Source: Acinetobacter calcoaceticus ANC 3811
GTDB lineage: Bacteria > Pseudomonadota > Gammaproteobacteria > Pseudomonadales > Moraxellaceae
NCBI RefSeq assembly: GCF_000399665.1
Contig: NZ_KB976986.1
Location: 1-64,000, forward strand
Length of the DNA: 64,000 bases
Direction of reading: 5' to 3'
In this document: piece after piece, positions 20,303 to 32,138 of the stretch
Layout of the letters: every line of letters starts with the position of its first letter
How positions within the stretch are numbered: the first letter of the stretch is position 1
Program-made: the position numbers and the translations under genes
The notes under the pieces: generated by a model
What the model was told of the DNA's origin: nothing
Seen by the model: only the letters and a program-made list of their open reading frames with translations
Databases searched by the model: none

Positions 20303-20497
20303 ATGTGCGCAATAATAGATGACAAGAAGCAGATTGGCAAGAGAAAATCAGATAGTTTGCTTTATTTTCAATCAGTTCGTACATCTATTTAAAGATAAGA
20401 TCTATTTAAGTCATAATTTCTTCATCAAATTGATATCAGTTGTTCATCTTCTGTACCTAAGTTTAAAGCACTCATTGCTTAAAACTTAGGTAGTTGT

Positions 20498-22261
20498 ATG
20501 TCAGAGAAAATTTCACGCCGAGAATTAATTCAAAAAAGTCTATTCGGTTTTGGGGCGCTGTCTTTGCCTGTAGCTTTTACAGGTTGTAATGATGGTTCAG
20601 ACGATGAAAATACAGAGGCACAAGCAGATTTTTTACATGGAGTTGCGAGTGGCGACCCTTTACAAGATAAAGTGATTTTATGGACAAGATTAACACCACT
20701 AGACCTTAGTGCGCGTCTTAAAGTAACTTGGGAAATTGCTACTGATAATCAGTTTAAACAGAATTTGAAGACGGGAGTGGTTGAAACGACCAAGACTGAC
20801 GATTTCACCGTAAAGGTAGATGCATCAGGACTACAGGCAAATACTGTTTATTATTATCGTTTCCGTTTTGGTAATAAAGTTTCCGCTGTTGGTCAAACTA
20901 AAACACTACCAATAAGCACTAATAAAGTTAGTTTTGCAGTATGTTCTTGTTCTAACTATCCTGCGGGTTACTTTTATATTTACCGTGAGATGGCAAAGCA
21001 AAATATCGATGTAGTTATTCATTTGGGTGATTATATTTATGAATATGGGGCAGATGGCTATGCGACGGAAGATGCCGCAAAACTTGGTCGAACCTTACCA
21101 TCCGATAATAATAAAGAAATTATTAAACTAGAAGATTATCGCAAACGTTATGCGCTATATCGTCAGGATAAAGACTTGCAGGCAGCTCACCAGCGTCATC
21201 CTTTTATTGTGATTTGGGATGATCATGAGTTAGCAAATGATGCTTGGCAAGATGGGGCAGAAAATCATCAAGATAATGAAGGGTCTTTTTCTGATCGTAA
21301 GTTAGCTGCTCTACAAGCTTATTTCGAATGGATGCCTATTCGACCCGTTTCTAGTGCAGATCATCTAAATATTTACCGACAGTTTAATTTTGGCTCACTT
21401 GTACAGCTAACAATGCTAGATACACGCATTATTGCGCGAGATAAACAGCTTGAATATGCTGATTACATGACAGCTGCTGGTTTGAATGCTCAAAAGTTTC
21501 AGACTGACTTAATGAGTGTAAAGCGTACTTTAATGGGTTATACACAAAGGGATTGGTTGGTTGATAAATTAAAGCAATCTACAGCAACATGGAATGTGAT
21601 TGGTCAGCAAGTCTTAATGAGTAAGATGTGGATTCCTGCTGAATTGTTGGTCTCTCTGGGACAAATTACTTCAGGTGGAGCTTCTGATGAAACCTTGGCT
21701 AAAATGAATGCTCAAGTTGCAGAATTAGTCACTTTGAAATTACGTTTAGAGCAAGGTGATCCAACTTTAACCGCTCAAGAAAAGGCGAGAGTCACAACAG
21801 TGGTGCCATATAACCTTGATGCTTGGGATGGTTATTATGCGGAACGTGAAAACGTGTATGAAAACTTAGTAAATTTAAATAAGAAAGTTATTGTTCTGGC
21901 TGGCGATACTCATAATGCATGGGCATCTTATTTGCATAGCCAAAAAGGTCAGTATGTTGGGGTTGAACTGGCGACAAGTTCAGTTTCTTCACCGGGTCTT
22001 GAAAAGTATTTGAGTATTCCAATTGCTCAATTACAACAATTTGAATTTGCCTTTACTACGCTTATTGATGAATTGGCTTATTGTAATTTAAATCAGCGAG
22101 GTTATTTGGTGGTTACTCTAGATGATAAGCAGGTGCAGTCAGACTGGATTTTTGTAGATTCAATTAAAAGTGCAGAATATAAAGTAGATTCAAGTCGAAG
22201 CTTTCAATTGGTGTTGGATAAGAATTTAACACCTGAAAAAGATAAGCAAAAAACTGCTTAA
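20498..22261 (+). CDS. PhoD-like alkaline phosphatase/phosphodiesterase
   Basis: 587 residues. The N-terminus has a twin-arginine motif (SRRELIQK) followed by a hydrophobic stretch ending VAFTGC, which suggests Tat export and possibly lipidation. An N-terminal Ig-like PhoD_N domain (GVASGDPLQDKVILWTRLTP) precedes the metallophosphatase core with HLGDYIYEYG, WDDHELANDAW and VLAGDTHNAWA. PhoD enzymes are Ca/Fe-dependent and release phosphate from monoesters, diesters or teichoic-acid-like substrates in the periplasm. It is transcribed opposite to the two tRNA-Leu copies that flank it. No Pho box was recognised upstream. Confidence 0.9.
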   Translation: MSEKISRRELIQKSLFGFGALSLPVAFTGCNDGSDDENTEAQADFLHGVASGDPLQDKVILWTRLTPLDLSARLKVTWEIATDNQFKQNLKTGVVETTKTDDFTVKVDASGLQANTVYYYRFRFGNKVSAVGQTKTLPISTNKVSFAVCSCSNYPAGYFYIYREMAKQNIDVVIHLGDYIYEYGADGYATEDAAKLGRTLPSDNNKEIIKLEDYRKRYALYRQDKDLQAAHQRHPFIVIWDDHELANDAWQDGAENHQDNEGSFSDRKLAALQAYFEWMPIRPVSSADHLNIYRQFNFGSLVQLTMLDTRIIARDKQLEYADYMTAAGLNAQKFQTDLMSVKRTLMGYTQRDWLVDKLKQSTATWNVIGQQVLMSKMWIPAELLVSLGQITSGGASDETLAKMNAQVAELVTLKLRLEQGDPTLTAQEKARVTTVVPYNLDAWDGYYAERENVYENLVNLNKKVIVLAGDTHNAWASYLHSQKGQYVGVELATSSVSSPGLEKYLSIPIAQLQQFEFAFTTLIDELAYCNLNQRGYLVVTLDDKQVQSDWIFVDSIKSAEYKVDSSRSFQLVLDKNLTPEKDKQKTA

Positions 22262-22310
22262 ATAGATCGAGTGGAGAAGGGTGCTAATAGGCATCCTTTT
22301 TTATAGGCAT

Positions 22311-22337
22311 AAAAAAACCAGCTTACGCTGGATTTTT
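22311..22337 (-). terminator. Terminator of the tRNA-Cys/tRNA-Leu transcript
   Basis: CCAGC (22318-22322), TTAC, GCTGG (22327-22331), with seven T residues on the minus strand. It may also stop the PhoD-like transcript on the plus strand. Confidence 0.85.
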
Positions 22338-22364
22338 TATTGCACCATTTTCTATACTAGAAAA

Positions 22365-22450
22365 TGGTGCCCGGGGCCGGACTCGAACCGGCACGCTTTG
22401 TGGGCGGGGGATTTTAAATCCCCTGTGTCTACCTATTTCACCACCCGGGC
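22365..22450 (-). tRNA. tRNA-Leu (UAA), copy 2
   Basis: 86 nt, identical in sequence to 20217-20302, anticodon TAA, CCA encoded. It lies 11 bp downstream of tRNA-Cys on the same strand, so the two are probably one transcript. Confidence 0.97.
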
Positions 22451-22461
22451 TTTACCAAATT

Positions 22462-22535
22462 TGGAGGCGGAGGTCGGAATCGAACCGGCGTCCACGGAGT
22501 TGCAGTCCGCTGCATGACCACTCTGCCACCCCGCC
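22462..22535 (-). tRNA. tRNA-Cys (GCA)
   Basis: A 74-nt cloverleaf with acceptor GGCGGGG, anticodon loop CTGCAAC (anticodon GCA), T arm GGTTCGATTCC and discriminator T followed by encoded CCA. Confidence 0.97.
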
Positions 22536-22687
22536 TACATTTGGTGATGCACATATTAGCAACCTTTAGAAAAAAAACAATACTGTTTTTAGTGAAGATG
22601 AACATAAAAGCAACATCTAGAATAAAATTGTCCAAATAATCATGTATTATTGGCATATTAAATTCATGTCTACCTTGGAGATGTGCT

Positions 22688-23536
22688 GTGGCATTGGTTT
22701 TAGACGGTCGTGCATTAGCAAAGCAAATTGAAGAAAATTTGTCGGTACGTGTTGAGGCTTTAAAAGCTAAAACAGGTCGTACCCCAATTTTGGCGACTAT
22801 TTTAGTTGGGGATGATGGCGCATCTGCAACTTATGTACGCATGAAAGGAAATGCTTGCCGTCGAGTAGGTATGGACTCTTTAAAAATTGAATTATCAGAA
22901 GAAACTACAACAGAACAATTATTAGCAGAAATCGAAAAGCTTAATGCCAATCCAGATGTTCACGGTATTCTTTTACAACATCCAGTACCTGCACAGATTG
23001 ATGAGCGTGCATGTTTTGATGCGATATCGTTAGCTAAAGATGTCGATGGCGTAACTTGTCTTGGTTTTGGCCGTATGGCAATGGGTGAAGCTGCATATGG
23101 TTCAGCAACACCTGCTGGCATTATGACCATTTTAAAAGAAAACAATATCGAAATTGCGGGCAAACATGCAGTTGTTGTTGGCCGTTCTGCAATTTTAGGT
23201 AAACCAATGGCAATGATGTTGTTGCAAGCCAATGCAACAGTAACGATTTGCCATTCACGTACTCAAAATTTAGCTGAACTCGTTAAACAGGCTGATATTA
23301 TTGTTGGTGCTGTAGGTAAAGCCGAACTCATCCAAAAAGATTGGATTAAACAAGGTGCAGTGGTGGTCGATGCTGGTTTTCATCCACGCGATGGCGGTGG
23401 TGTAGGCGATATTCAGCTACAAGGTATTGAAGAAATTGCTTCTGCTTACACACCAGTACCGGGTGGTGTTGGTCCAATGACAATTACAACTTTGATTCGT
23501 CAAACTGTAGAAGCAGCTGAAAAAGCTTTAGGTTAA
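22688..23536 (+). CDS. folD: Bifunctional methylenetetrahydrofolate dehydrogenase/cyclohydrolase
   Basis: 282 residues from a GTG start with GGAG seven bases upstream. Motifs: [17 protein letters not shown] with the conserved Lys region, [36 protein letters not shown] for NADP binding, and the terminal [18 protein letters not shown]. It interconverts methylene-, methenyl- and formyl-tetrahydrofolate in the cytoplasm. It appears monocistronic. Confidence 0.98.
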   Translation: MALVLDGRALAKQIEENLSVRVEALKAKTGRTPILATILVGDDGASATYVRMKGNACRRVGMDSLKIELSEETTTEQLLAEIEKLNANPDVHGILLQHPVPAQIDERACFDAISLAKDVDGVTCLGFGRMAMGEAAYGSATPAGIMTILKENNIEIAGKHAVVVGRSAILGKPMAMMLLQANATVTICHSRTQNLAELVKQADIIVGAVGKAELIQKDWIKQGAVVVDAGFHPRDGGGVGDIQLQGIEEIASAYTPVPGGVGPMTITTLIRQTVEAAEKALG

Positions 23537-23613
23537 TTTAATTTATTCACGACGGCGTCCTACCGTTTAACGCAAATGTTAGGAGCTCGTATGTTACTTT
23601 TCTTTCGGGATGA

Positions 23614-23713
23614 GTAGCGAAGCTACGCAAGACCAAAACGGTTGCTGTAATTAAAGCAGTGGAATTGAAGTAACTAGCCACTATCATGCTTTAAGCTACT
23701 GTTTTAGTCTTGC
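23614..23713. repeat. Long imperfect inverted repeat in the folD downstream spacer
   Basis: GCAAGACCAAAACGGT (23627-23642) pairs with ACTGTTTTAGTCTTGC (23698-23713) at 14 of 16 positions across a 55-base loop. A perfect GTAGC-GAA-GCTAC hairpin lies just to the left (23614-23626). The spacer 23537-23761 is richer in GC and palindromes than other spacers in the window and may be a dispersed intergenic repeat. Confidence 0.5.
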
Positions 23714-23761
23714 TCGCGATGCAGATGATCAAATAGTAATTATAAATTGTTGAGCTTATTT

Positions 23762-24430
23762 ATGAGCTGCACCTTTCAACTTACCAAAGCCCCTGAACAT
23801 TTACTTCAAGCCTTGCATGAAGTCATTCCTCATTGTGAGTTGATGGTACAACAGTTACCAGAAACACCTATTTCTTTATGGTTGATTCCACCCCTTTTCC
23901 CAACTGATCGCTTAGATGATGAGGTTATTCGCCGCATCTGGAATGACACGCCATATTGGATTTTTTGCTGGGCATCTGGTTTAGCAATGGCGCAGTGGCT
24001 ACTTGCAGAACCACATCATGTTAAAGATAAAGTTGTTCTCGATTTTGGTGCAGGTTCGGGTGTTGTTGCCATTGCAGCTAAAATGGCGGGTGCTAAAAGA
24101 GTAATTTGTTGTGATATTGATCGAGTTAGTCTTGCGGCCTGCCGTGAAAATGCTGTGTTAAATGATGTTGAGCTGGAATATCTAGATGATTTATATAAAG
24201 CAGAGCAAGTTGATGTTTTATTGGCTGCTGATGTGTTGTATGACCAGTGCAACCGTTTCTTTTTAGATGAATTTTTGAAATTTGCGCCCGAAGTTTGGGT
24301 CGCAGATAGCCGCGTTAAAAACTTTAGTCATCCAAAATATCAAAAAATTGATGAAAGAAGTGCATCAACATGGCCAGATCTTGATGAAGCTAAAGAATTT
24401 AGAAATGTAAGTTTTTATAAGACGCTGTAA
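23762..24430 (+). CDS. Class I SAM-dependent methyltransferase (PrmA / ETFB-lysine methyltransferase-like)
   Basis: From the ATG at 23762 (222 residues); an upstream in-frame TTG at 23747 is less likely. The SAM motif VVLDFGAGSGVVAIAAKMAG is followed by CCDIDRVSLAACRENAVLN and DVLLAADVLYD, a layout typical of protein-lysine methyltransferases of the ETFB/EEF2KMT and PrmA type. The substrate cannot be told from sequence. Cytoplasmic, no signal peptide. The stop codon is embedded in a strong hairpin. Confidence 0.75.
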   Translation: MSCTFQLTKAPEHLLQALHEVIPHCELMVQQLPETPISLWLIPPLFPTDRLDDEVIRRIWNDTPYWIFCWASGLAMAQWLLAEPHHVKDKVVLDFGAGSGVVAIAAKMAGAKRVICCDIDRVSLAACRENAVLNDVELEYLDDLYKAEQVDVLLAADVLYDQCNRFFLDEFLKFAPEVWVADSRVKNFSHPKYQKIDERSASTWPDLDEAKEFRNVSFYKTL

Positions 24431-24450
24431 AAGAACAGCGTCTTAATTTA
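24419..24450. terminator. Probable bidirectional terminator
   Basis: AAGACGCTGT, loop AAAAGA, ACAGCGTCTT: a perfect 10-bp stem that includes the methyltransferase stop codon. The T tract is short and interrupted, so strength is uncertain. It lies between two convergent genes. Confidence 0.6.
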
Positions 24451-24452
24451 AA

Positions 24453-24875
24453 TTATGAGCAAGTATAACGAACTACTTTTAACGTACTTGGACGTGCTTC
24501 AAGTGCTTGGCGAGTCGCATAGTCTTCGCCATTGTTTAAGCTAGGCGTATTCGATAAACCAAATGAGGCACGAGTTTCGCCCAATTGAACGCCATAATGT
24601 TCTTGTTGAGCTGGGTTTGAAATCTCATTAATGCTTAGAACTGATAATTTATAAACTTTTTGAGCACCTAATACATTTTGACAAGCGCGTTGCAATTTAC
24701 GTTCGTCTAACTGCTGATTAGTACGGCTAGCCAATGTATAAGCTAAAGTTGCCGAAGTTTTTGTTTGGTTTTCAATTTGATAGCCAGTTGAGCCATTATA
24801 TTGTCGAGGGGTGGTCTGACAAGCAGTTAAAATAAACATACTGCTTAATGCCAAACATAAAATACTTCTATTCAT
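24453..24875 (-). CDS. Hypothetical lipoprotein
   Basis: The ATG at 24875 (140 residues) is favoured over that at 24884 because the AAGG ribosome-binding site sits about 9 nt before it. A lipoprotein signal (MNRSILCLALSSMFILTAC) has a good LTAC lipobox. The mature part holds Cys residues in LQRACQNVL and at the very C-terminus (YTCS), which could form a disulfide. No family recognised; probably membrane-anchored in the periplasm. Confidence 0.65.
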   Translation of the reverse strand: MNRSILCLALSSMFILTACQTTPRQYNGSTGYQIENQTKTSATLAYTLASRTNQQLDERKLQRACQNVLGAQKVYKLSVLSINEISNPAQQEHYGVQLGETRASFGLSNTPSLNNGEDYATRQALEARPSTLKVVRYTCS

Positions 24876-24992
24876 CAGTATCATCCTTATATTCTTATCT
24901 CTAGTATCTCATAAAACACAACGATTGTTGGGGCTTAATCGCACGATTTAAGCTAACATCAGCTGGCGATATTAACTCTTATTGGTAAAATA

Positions 24993-26311
24993 TTAATGTT
25001 CTTTAATTTTTGAATGATGCTTAGTATCTTTCATAAAAATATAAATAATAAGTGAAATGAAGATCATAATACTTACATAAATAAAGTACCAAGATTCATG
25101 TCCAGCTTCTTTAAAACTTAAAGCAAAGAACTCGGCCGTACCGCCAAACAATGTATTGGCAATCGCGTAGGGTAAAGCTACCCCTAAAGCCCGAATATGC
25201 GCAGGAAAGAGTTCTGCTTTAACCACGGCATTAATTGAAGTGTAGCCAGTTACCATGACTAGGCCTGCCAAGCACAACCAAAAAGCAGTCCAATAATTCT
25301 GTGTGGTTGCAAGGGCATTAAATAAAATATAAGTAAATAAAACCCCAGTTACACCAAAGGCAATCATAAGTGGTTTACGCCCGATTCGGTCTGACAAAGC
25401 ACCGGCTACAGGTTGTAAGCACATGAAAATAAATAGCGCTAAAGTGGTAATTTGAGTGGCTTCGGGTTTTGTAAATCCGGAAGTATTCACTAAATATTTT
25501 TGTAGGTACGTGGTGTAGGTATAAAAAGCTAAAGTTCCGCCAGCTGTTAAAAATAATACTGTAAAAGCTTCTTTAGGGTAGTGCTTGAATAAAGCAAACA
25601 TGCCTGATTCTGGTTGGTCTTTTTCAGCTTGAGCATTTTTAAAAGATTGTGTTTCTAATAAACCACGACGAATACGGAACACAACAATTGCAAGTAAAGC
25701 GCCAATAAAGAATGGAATGCGCCATCCCCAATCATGCAACTGTTGTTCGGTTAATACCACTTGTAAGATTAAAAGAACACATAGGGCTGTCAGCTGACCT
25801 GCAATTAAAGTTACATATTGGAAGCTTGAGAAAAAACCACGCCGATTTTTTTCAGCCATTTCACTTAAATAAGTGGCACTGGCACCATATTCACCGCCTA
25901 CGCTTAAGCCTTGAATTAAACGAGCGACGACTAATAAGAGAGGGGCAAATCACCAATACTTTCATAACTTGGCGTCACAGCAATAAGAAGTGAGCCTACA
26001 CACATTAAAGTAACGGAAAGTGTGAGACCTGCTTTACGTCCTTTGCGGTCTGAATAGATTCCCATAATCCATGCACCGATCGGGCGCATTAAAAAACCTA
26101 CAGCAAAAATTGCAGCAGCTTGAAGAAGTTGAGCTGTTTGACTTCCTTTTGGGAAAAATGCATGAGCAAAATAGAGTGTAAATGCGGCATATACGTACCA
26201 GTCGTACCATTCGACAAGGTTGCCCGCAGAACCACCTAAAATTGATTTTAGGCGAGTTTTTGTATCTAAATTAGAGTGTGGAGTTGTTGCTGTAGAAGGT
26301 TGATCAACCAT
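24993..26311 (-). pseudogene. Frameshifted MFS transporter of the metabolite:H+ symporter (MHS/ShiA-like) type
   Basis: Two adjacent minus-strand frames together make one 12-span transporter. The 5' part (from ATG at 26311, GGAG six bases upstream) has GNLVEWYDWYVYAAFTLYF and GAWIMGIYSDRKGRK, both MHS hallmarks. It runs into a TAG at 25931-25933 after SYESIGD. The rest continues in another frame as APLLLVVARLIQGLSVGGEY and on to the C-terminus, with GALSDRIGRKPLM in the second half. One base is missing (or two are extra) around 25944-25957. Restored length would be about 439 residues, normal for the family. It is a pseudogene unless the shift is a sequencing error. Confidence 0.85.
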
Positions 26312-26323
26312 GGGTCGCTCCAT

Positions 26324-28208
<1,885 letters not shown>

Positions 28209-28357
28209 TTTTTTCTTAAATTAATTAAATTGCAGAGTAATCAATGTAGAGTTAATCCAATAGGTATTTAAAATTGATTATTCTGCTTTTTTGATTGTTG
28301 TTTTATCAATTTGATGTTTTAATTTTTATAAGATCAACAATAAAAAGAAAATGAGAA

Positions 28358-29875
28358 ATGACAGTACAAACTAATGATTATTCAAAAATATATGATATTG
28401 CCGTGGTTGGTGGTGGTATTAATGGCGTGGGTATTGCTAATGATGCAGCAGGCCGAGGATTATCGGTATTTTTATGTGAAAAAGACGATTTGGCTAGTCA
28501 TACCTCATCTGCAAGCAGTAAATTAATTCATGGTGGTTTACGCTATTTAGAACATAAAGAATTTCGGTTGGTTAGAGAAGCTTTAGCAGAGCGTGAAGTC
28601 TTGTTGGCTAAAGCCCCCCATATTATTAAACCAATGCGGTTTATCATGCCTCATCGACCACATTTGCGTCCTGCGTGGTTAATTCGTGCTGGTTTGTTTT
28701 TTTATGATCATTTAGGAAAGCGAGAAAAATTATTAGGATCAAATCTTATTTATTTCAAAGAAGATAGCCCCCTAAAACCTGCTATAACGCGTGGCTTTGA
28801 ATATTCTGACTGTACTGTAGATGATGCACGTCTTGTTGTGTTAAATGCACTACAAGCCAAAGAGAATGGTGCCCAAGTTGTAACACGGACAAGATGTGTT
28901 AAGGCTTATAGACAACAAGAACTATGGCATTTGGAACTACAAAGCGGGGCTGAGTTTTATCAAATACGTGCAAAAGCCTTAGTGAATGCAGCAGGCCCTT
29001 GGGTTGAAGAAATTATTAGTGAAAACCTACAATTAAAATCGCCATATCAAATTCGCCTGATTCAAGGAAGTCATATTGTTGTGCCTAAACTCTATGATTG
29101 CCATAAAGCTTTTATCATGCAAAATGAAGACCGACGTATTGTGTTCGCGATTCCTTATTTAGAACAATACACATTAATAGGTACGACAGATCAGGAATAT
29201 TTAGATGATCCACAAAAGGTAGAGATTACAGAAGTAGAAATTGATTACCTTTTAACAGTGACAAATTCACATTTTAAAAAGCAGCTTAGTCGAGCCGATA
29301 TCGTTAGTCAGTTTTCTGGAGTCCGAGCGTTATGTGATGATGAGTCAGATAATCCTTCGGCAGTTACACGTGACTATACTGTGGCACTGCAAGTGGAAGA
29401 CAAAACAACTCCCTTACTGTCCGTATTTGGTGGAAAAATTACAACCTATCGGAAATTAGCGGAATCTGCCCTAGAGGAACTTAGTCCGTTTTTTCCAGAT
29501 ATGGGGGAGGAGTGGACTGCAAATGAAGTATTACCTGGAGCTGAGAATTGGACCACACTTGAAGATTTAGTTCTAAAGATTCAAAACCAAGTGGAAGGAG
29601 TAACCGAGCAACTTGCTACGCGCTGGGCAAATGCCTATGGCTCTAGAATTTGGAATATTTTGCATGAACGAAAAGCTCTTGAGCCGTTAGGACAAGATTT
29701 TGGTCATGGTTTATTTGAATCTGAAGTTCAGTATTTATGTGAGAATGAATGGGCAAGTACGGCAGAAGATATATTGTGGCGTAGAACTAAGTTAGGTTTG
29801 GCATTTGATGAAAAACAAGTAAAAAATTTGGAAAGCTATTTGGCTGGACGCCGACAAAAAGATGATGCTGCATAA
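28358..29875 (+). CDS. glpD: Aerobic glycerol-3-phosphate dehydrogenase
   Basis: 505 residues. The N-terminal FAD motif AVVGGGINGVGIANDAAGRG is followed by KDDLASHTSSASSKLIHGG, typical of GlpD. Later come NAAGPWV and FSGVRALCDD, and the C-terminal helical domain contains LWRRTKLGL. It is a peripheral inner-membrane flavoprotein oxidising glycerol-3-phosphate to dihydroxyacetone phosphate and passing electrons to ubiquinone. Placed after glpK, it probably shares control by glycerol-3-phosphate. Confidence 0.97.
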   Translation: MTVQTNDYSKIYDIAVVGGGINGVGIANDAAGRGLSVFLCEKDDLASHTSSASSKLIHGGLRYLEHKEFRLVREALAEREVLLAKAPHIIKPMRFIMPHRPHLRPAWLIRAGLFFYDHLGKREKLLGSNLIYFKEDSPLKPAITRGFEYSDCTVDDARLVVLNALQAKENGAQVVTRTRCVKAYRQQELWHLELQSGAEFYQIRAKALVNAAGPWVEEIISENLQLKSPYQIRLIQGSHIVVPKLYDCHKAFIMQNEDRRIVFAIPYLEQYTLIGTTDQEYLDDPQKVEITEVEIDYLLTVTNSHFKKQLSRADIVSQFSGVRALCDDESDNPSAVTRDYTVALQVEDKTTPLLSVFGGKITTYRKLAESALEELSPFFPDMGEEWTANEVLPGAENWTTLEDLVLKIQNQVEGVTEQLATRWANAYGSRIWNILHERKALEPLGQDFGHGLFESEVQYLCENEWASTAEDILWRRTKLGLAFDEKQVKNLESYLAGRRQKDDAA

Positions 29876-29876
29876 T

Positions 29877-29905
29877 AAAAAAGGCCGCACATGGCGACCT
29901 TTTTT
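29877..29905. terminator. Bidirectional terminator between glpD and pckG
   Basis: Six A residues, GGCCGC, loop ACAT, GGCGACC, six T residues; one mismatch in the stem. It serves the convergent glpD and pckG. Confidence 0.85.
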
Positions 29906-29916
29906 ATATTTAGCAA

Positions 29917-31749
29917 TTAGAAGCCAGTTTTTACAGCTTCGAGTAAAGCTGTTTGACGTTCTTTTAATGCTTTTGGTAAGCGTTCACCAAGTTTGTTGAA
30001 TAACTCAGTGTGGCTTTCAATTTCAGTAACCCACTGATCTTTATTTTGAGCTGTGATAAGGTCAAATTCTTCTTTAGAGAAATCAGTACCTTCCCAGTTC
30101 AAGTCATCGTAAGTTGGAACTAGACCAATTGGTGTTTCAACAGCATTTGCACGACTTTCACAACGGTCAATGATCCACTCAAGAACACGCATGTTTTGAC
30201 CGAAACCAGGCCATACGAAGTTACCTTCAGCATCACGGCGGAACCAGTTTACATTGAAGATTTTTGGTAATTTATTACCAGCAGCTTCAGCTTTTGTACT
30301 TACTTCTTCACCAAGGCTTAACCAGTGATCGAAGTAGTCAGCCATGTTGTAGCCAGCAAATGGAAGCATTGCAAATGGGTCACGACGAACGATACCTTGT
30401 TGACCAACAGCAGCAGCAGTAGTTTCAGAACCCATAGTTGCAGCTTTGTAAACGCCATCAACCCAATCAAAAGCTTCAGAAACTAAAGGAACCGTATCTG
30501 CACGGCGACCACCGAAGATAAATGCAGAAATTGGAACACCTGCTGGATTTTCCCAGTCAGCATCGATAGAAGGGCATTGACCAGCAGCAACAGTGAAGCG
30601 CGCATTTGGATGAGCAGCTTTTTCACCATTTACATGAGGTTGACCTTTCCAGTTAGTTAAGTCAGTTGGAATTTCTTTAGAAAGACCTTCCCACCATACT
30701 TGACCGTCGTTAGTTACCGCAACGTTTGTATAGATAACATCTTTGTGAAGAGTTGCCATACAGTTAGGGTTAGTTTTGGTATTTGTACCAGGTGCAACAC
30801 CAAAGAAGCCAGCTTCTGGATTGATTGCGTATAGACGACCATCTTCACCTGGTTTGATCCAAGCAATATCGTCACCTACAGTCTCAATTTTCCAGCCTTC
30901 ATAGCCTGCTGGTGGAATTAACATTGCAAAGTTTGTTTTACCACATGCAGACGGGAATGCTGCAGCGATATAGTGTTTTTCACCTTGTGGGTTAGTCACA
31001 CCAAGAATAAGCATATGTTCAGCTAACCAACCTTGTTCGCGTCCCATAACAGAAGCGATACGAAGTGCTAAACATTTTTTACCAAGTAATGCGTTACCGC
31101 CATAACCAGAACCGTAAGACCAGATTTCACGAGTTTCTGGGTAATGAACGATGTATTTTTCAGGGTTACAAGGCCATGCAACGTCTTTTTGCCCTTCAGC
31201 AAGTGGAGCACCTACGGTATGAATACAAGGAATAAATTCGCCGTCTGTACCTAACACGTCATAAACTGCTTTACCCATACGTGCCATTTTGCGCATGCTA
31301 ACAGCAACGTAAGGAGAGTCAGTTAATTCAATACCGATATGAGCAATATGGCTTCCAAGTGGACCCATAGAGAAAGGTACAACGTACATTGTACGACCTT
31401 CCATTGATCCCTCGAACAAACCATTTAACTTTTCACGCATAACAGCTGGTTCTTCCCAGTTGTTTGTCGCACCAGCATCTTCTTTCTTTTGAGAGCAAAT
31501 GTAAGTACGATCTTCAACACGCGCAACATCAGATGGATCAGAATTTGCAAGATAAGAACCAGGATGTTTTTCTTGGTTTAATTTCTGCATGGTGCCGTTA
31601 GCGATCATCAAGTCGATTAGACGTTGATACTCTTCTTCGCTTCCGTCACACCATTCGATTTTTGCTGGTTTGGTTAAGTTTGCAATTTCTTCAACCCATG
31701 CGATAAGCTTAGGATGACGAACGAATTCTGGTGCGTTCACTGTGGTCAT
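29917..31749 (-). CDS. pckG: Phosphoenolpyruvate carboxykinase (GTP)
   Basis: 610 residues, the size of the GTP-dependent class (ATP-dependent enzymes are about 540). The P-loop motif [16 protein letters not shown] and the upstream [20 protein letters not shown] are diagnostic. It converts oxaloacetate to PEP, the entry to gluconeogenesis. Monocistronic, in its own orientation between glpD and the lipid-kinase gene. Confidence 0.98.
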   Translation of the reverse strand: MTTVNAPEFVRHPKLIAWVEEIANLTKPAKIEWCDGSEEEYQRLIDLMIANGTMQKLNQEKHPGSYLANSDPSDVARVEDRTYICSQKKEDAGATNNWEEPAVMREKLNGLFEGSMEGRTMYVVPFSMGPLGSHIAHIGIELTDSPYVAVSMRKMARMGKAVYDVLGTDGEFIPCIHTVGAPLAEGQKDVAWPCNPEKYIVHYPETREIWSYGSGYGGNALLGKKCLALRIASVMGREQGWLAEHMLILGVTNPQGEKHYIAAAFPSACGKTNFAMLIPPAGYEGWKIETVGDDIAWIKPGEDGRLYAINPEAGFFGVAPGTNTKTNPNCMATLHKDVIYTNVAVTNDGQVWWEGLSKEIPTDLTNWKGQPHVNGEKAAHPNARFTVAAGQCPSIDADWENPAGVPISAFIFGGRRADTVPLVSEAFDWVDGVYKAATMGSETTAAAVGQQGIVRRDPFAMLPFAGYNMADYFDHWLSLGEEVSTKAEAAGNKLPKIFNVNWFRRDAEGNFVWPGFGQNMRVLEWIIDRCESRANAVETPIGLVPTYDDLNWEGTDFSKEEFDLITAQNKDQWVTEIESHTELFNKLGERLPKALKERQTALLEAVKTGF

Positions 31750-32138
31750 GGTGAGGCCTATTCAAAATATGTACAACGTACAAGTCATTCATTGAGGTAC
31801 AATGAAAGATCAAATAAAAAAGTGGCTGTATTAAAGCACAAAATCATAAAAAAAATAAGACTAAAGAATAAGAAATAGATATTTTGGTTTTTAATTTTTT
31901 TTGATTCAAATCATATATTTATTGTTTTTTGGTGTATTTTATTCCTTACATTTTTATGTTGTATGTGTGTTATTTATATTATTTATTTTTTTTAAAATCA
32001 ATAACTTGATGTTTAAATTTTTCTTGAGAATTATTATTGATTAAACAAATGATCATCATTCGAAATTTACATAAAGAGACTTTTATTAGGCGATTTTCTA
32101 TACAAAATACAAGGTAAATCCTCTTTAAGATAATAAAA
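31750..32138. other. AT-rich divergent spacer with a small inverted repeat
   Basis: 389 bp between pckG and the lipid-kinase gene. TGTAC-AAC-GTACA at 31770-31782, about 20 bp upstream of pckG, is a short dyad that could be an operator or chance. The remainder is T-rich with no coding potential. Confidence 0.35.

Larger units (their letters stand above)
22304..22450 (-). repeat. 147-bp direct repeat, copy 2
   Basis: Second copy of the tRNA-Leu plus terminator segment found at 20156-20302. This copy sits next to tRNA-Cys and may be the ancestral position. Confidence 0.9.

Noticed and set aside
20175..20384. Minus-strand 69-codon frame over the first tRNA-Leu
   Set aside because: It is the translation of tRNA-Leu sequence, a common false gene.
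20156..22450. Integrated genomic island bounded by tRNA attachment sites
   Set aside because: The repeat is a whole tRNA plus terminator and the interval holds one gene with no integrase, so a simple duplication is at least as likely.
22281..22656. Short frames over the tRNA-Leu/tRNA-Cys cluster on both strands
   Set aside because: They read through tRNA genes and have no homologous features or ribosome-binding sites.
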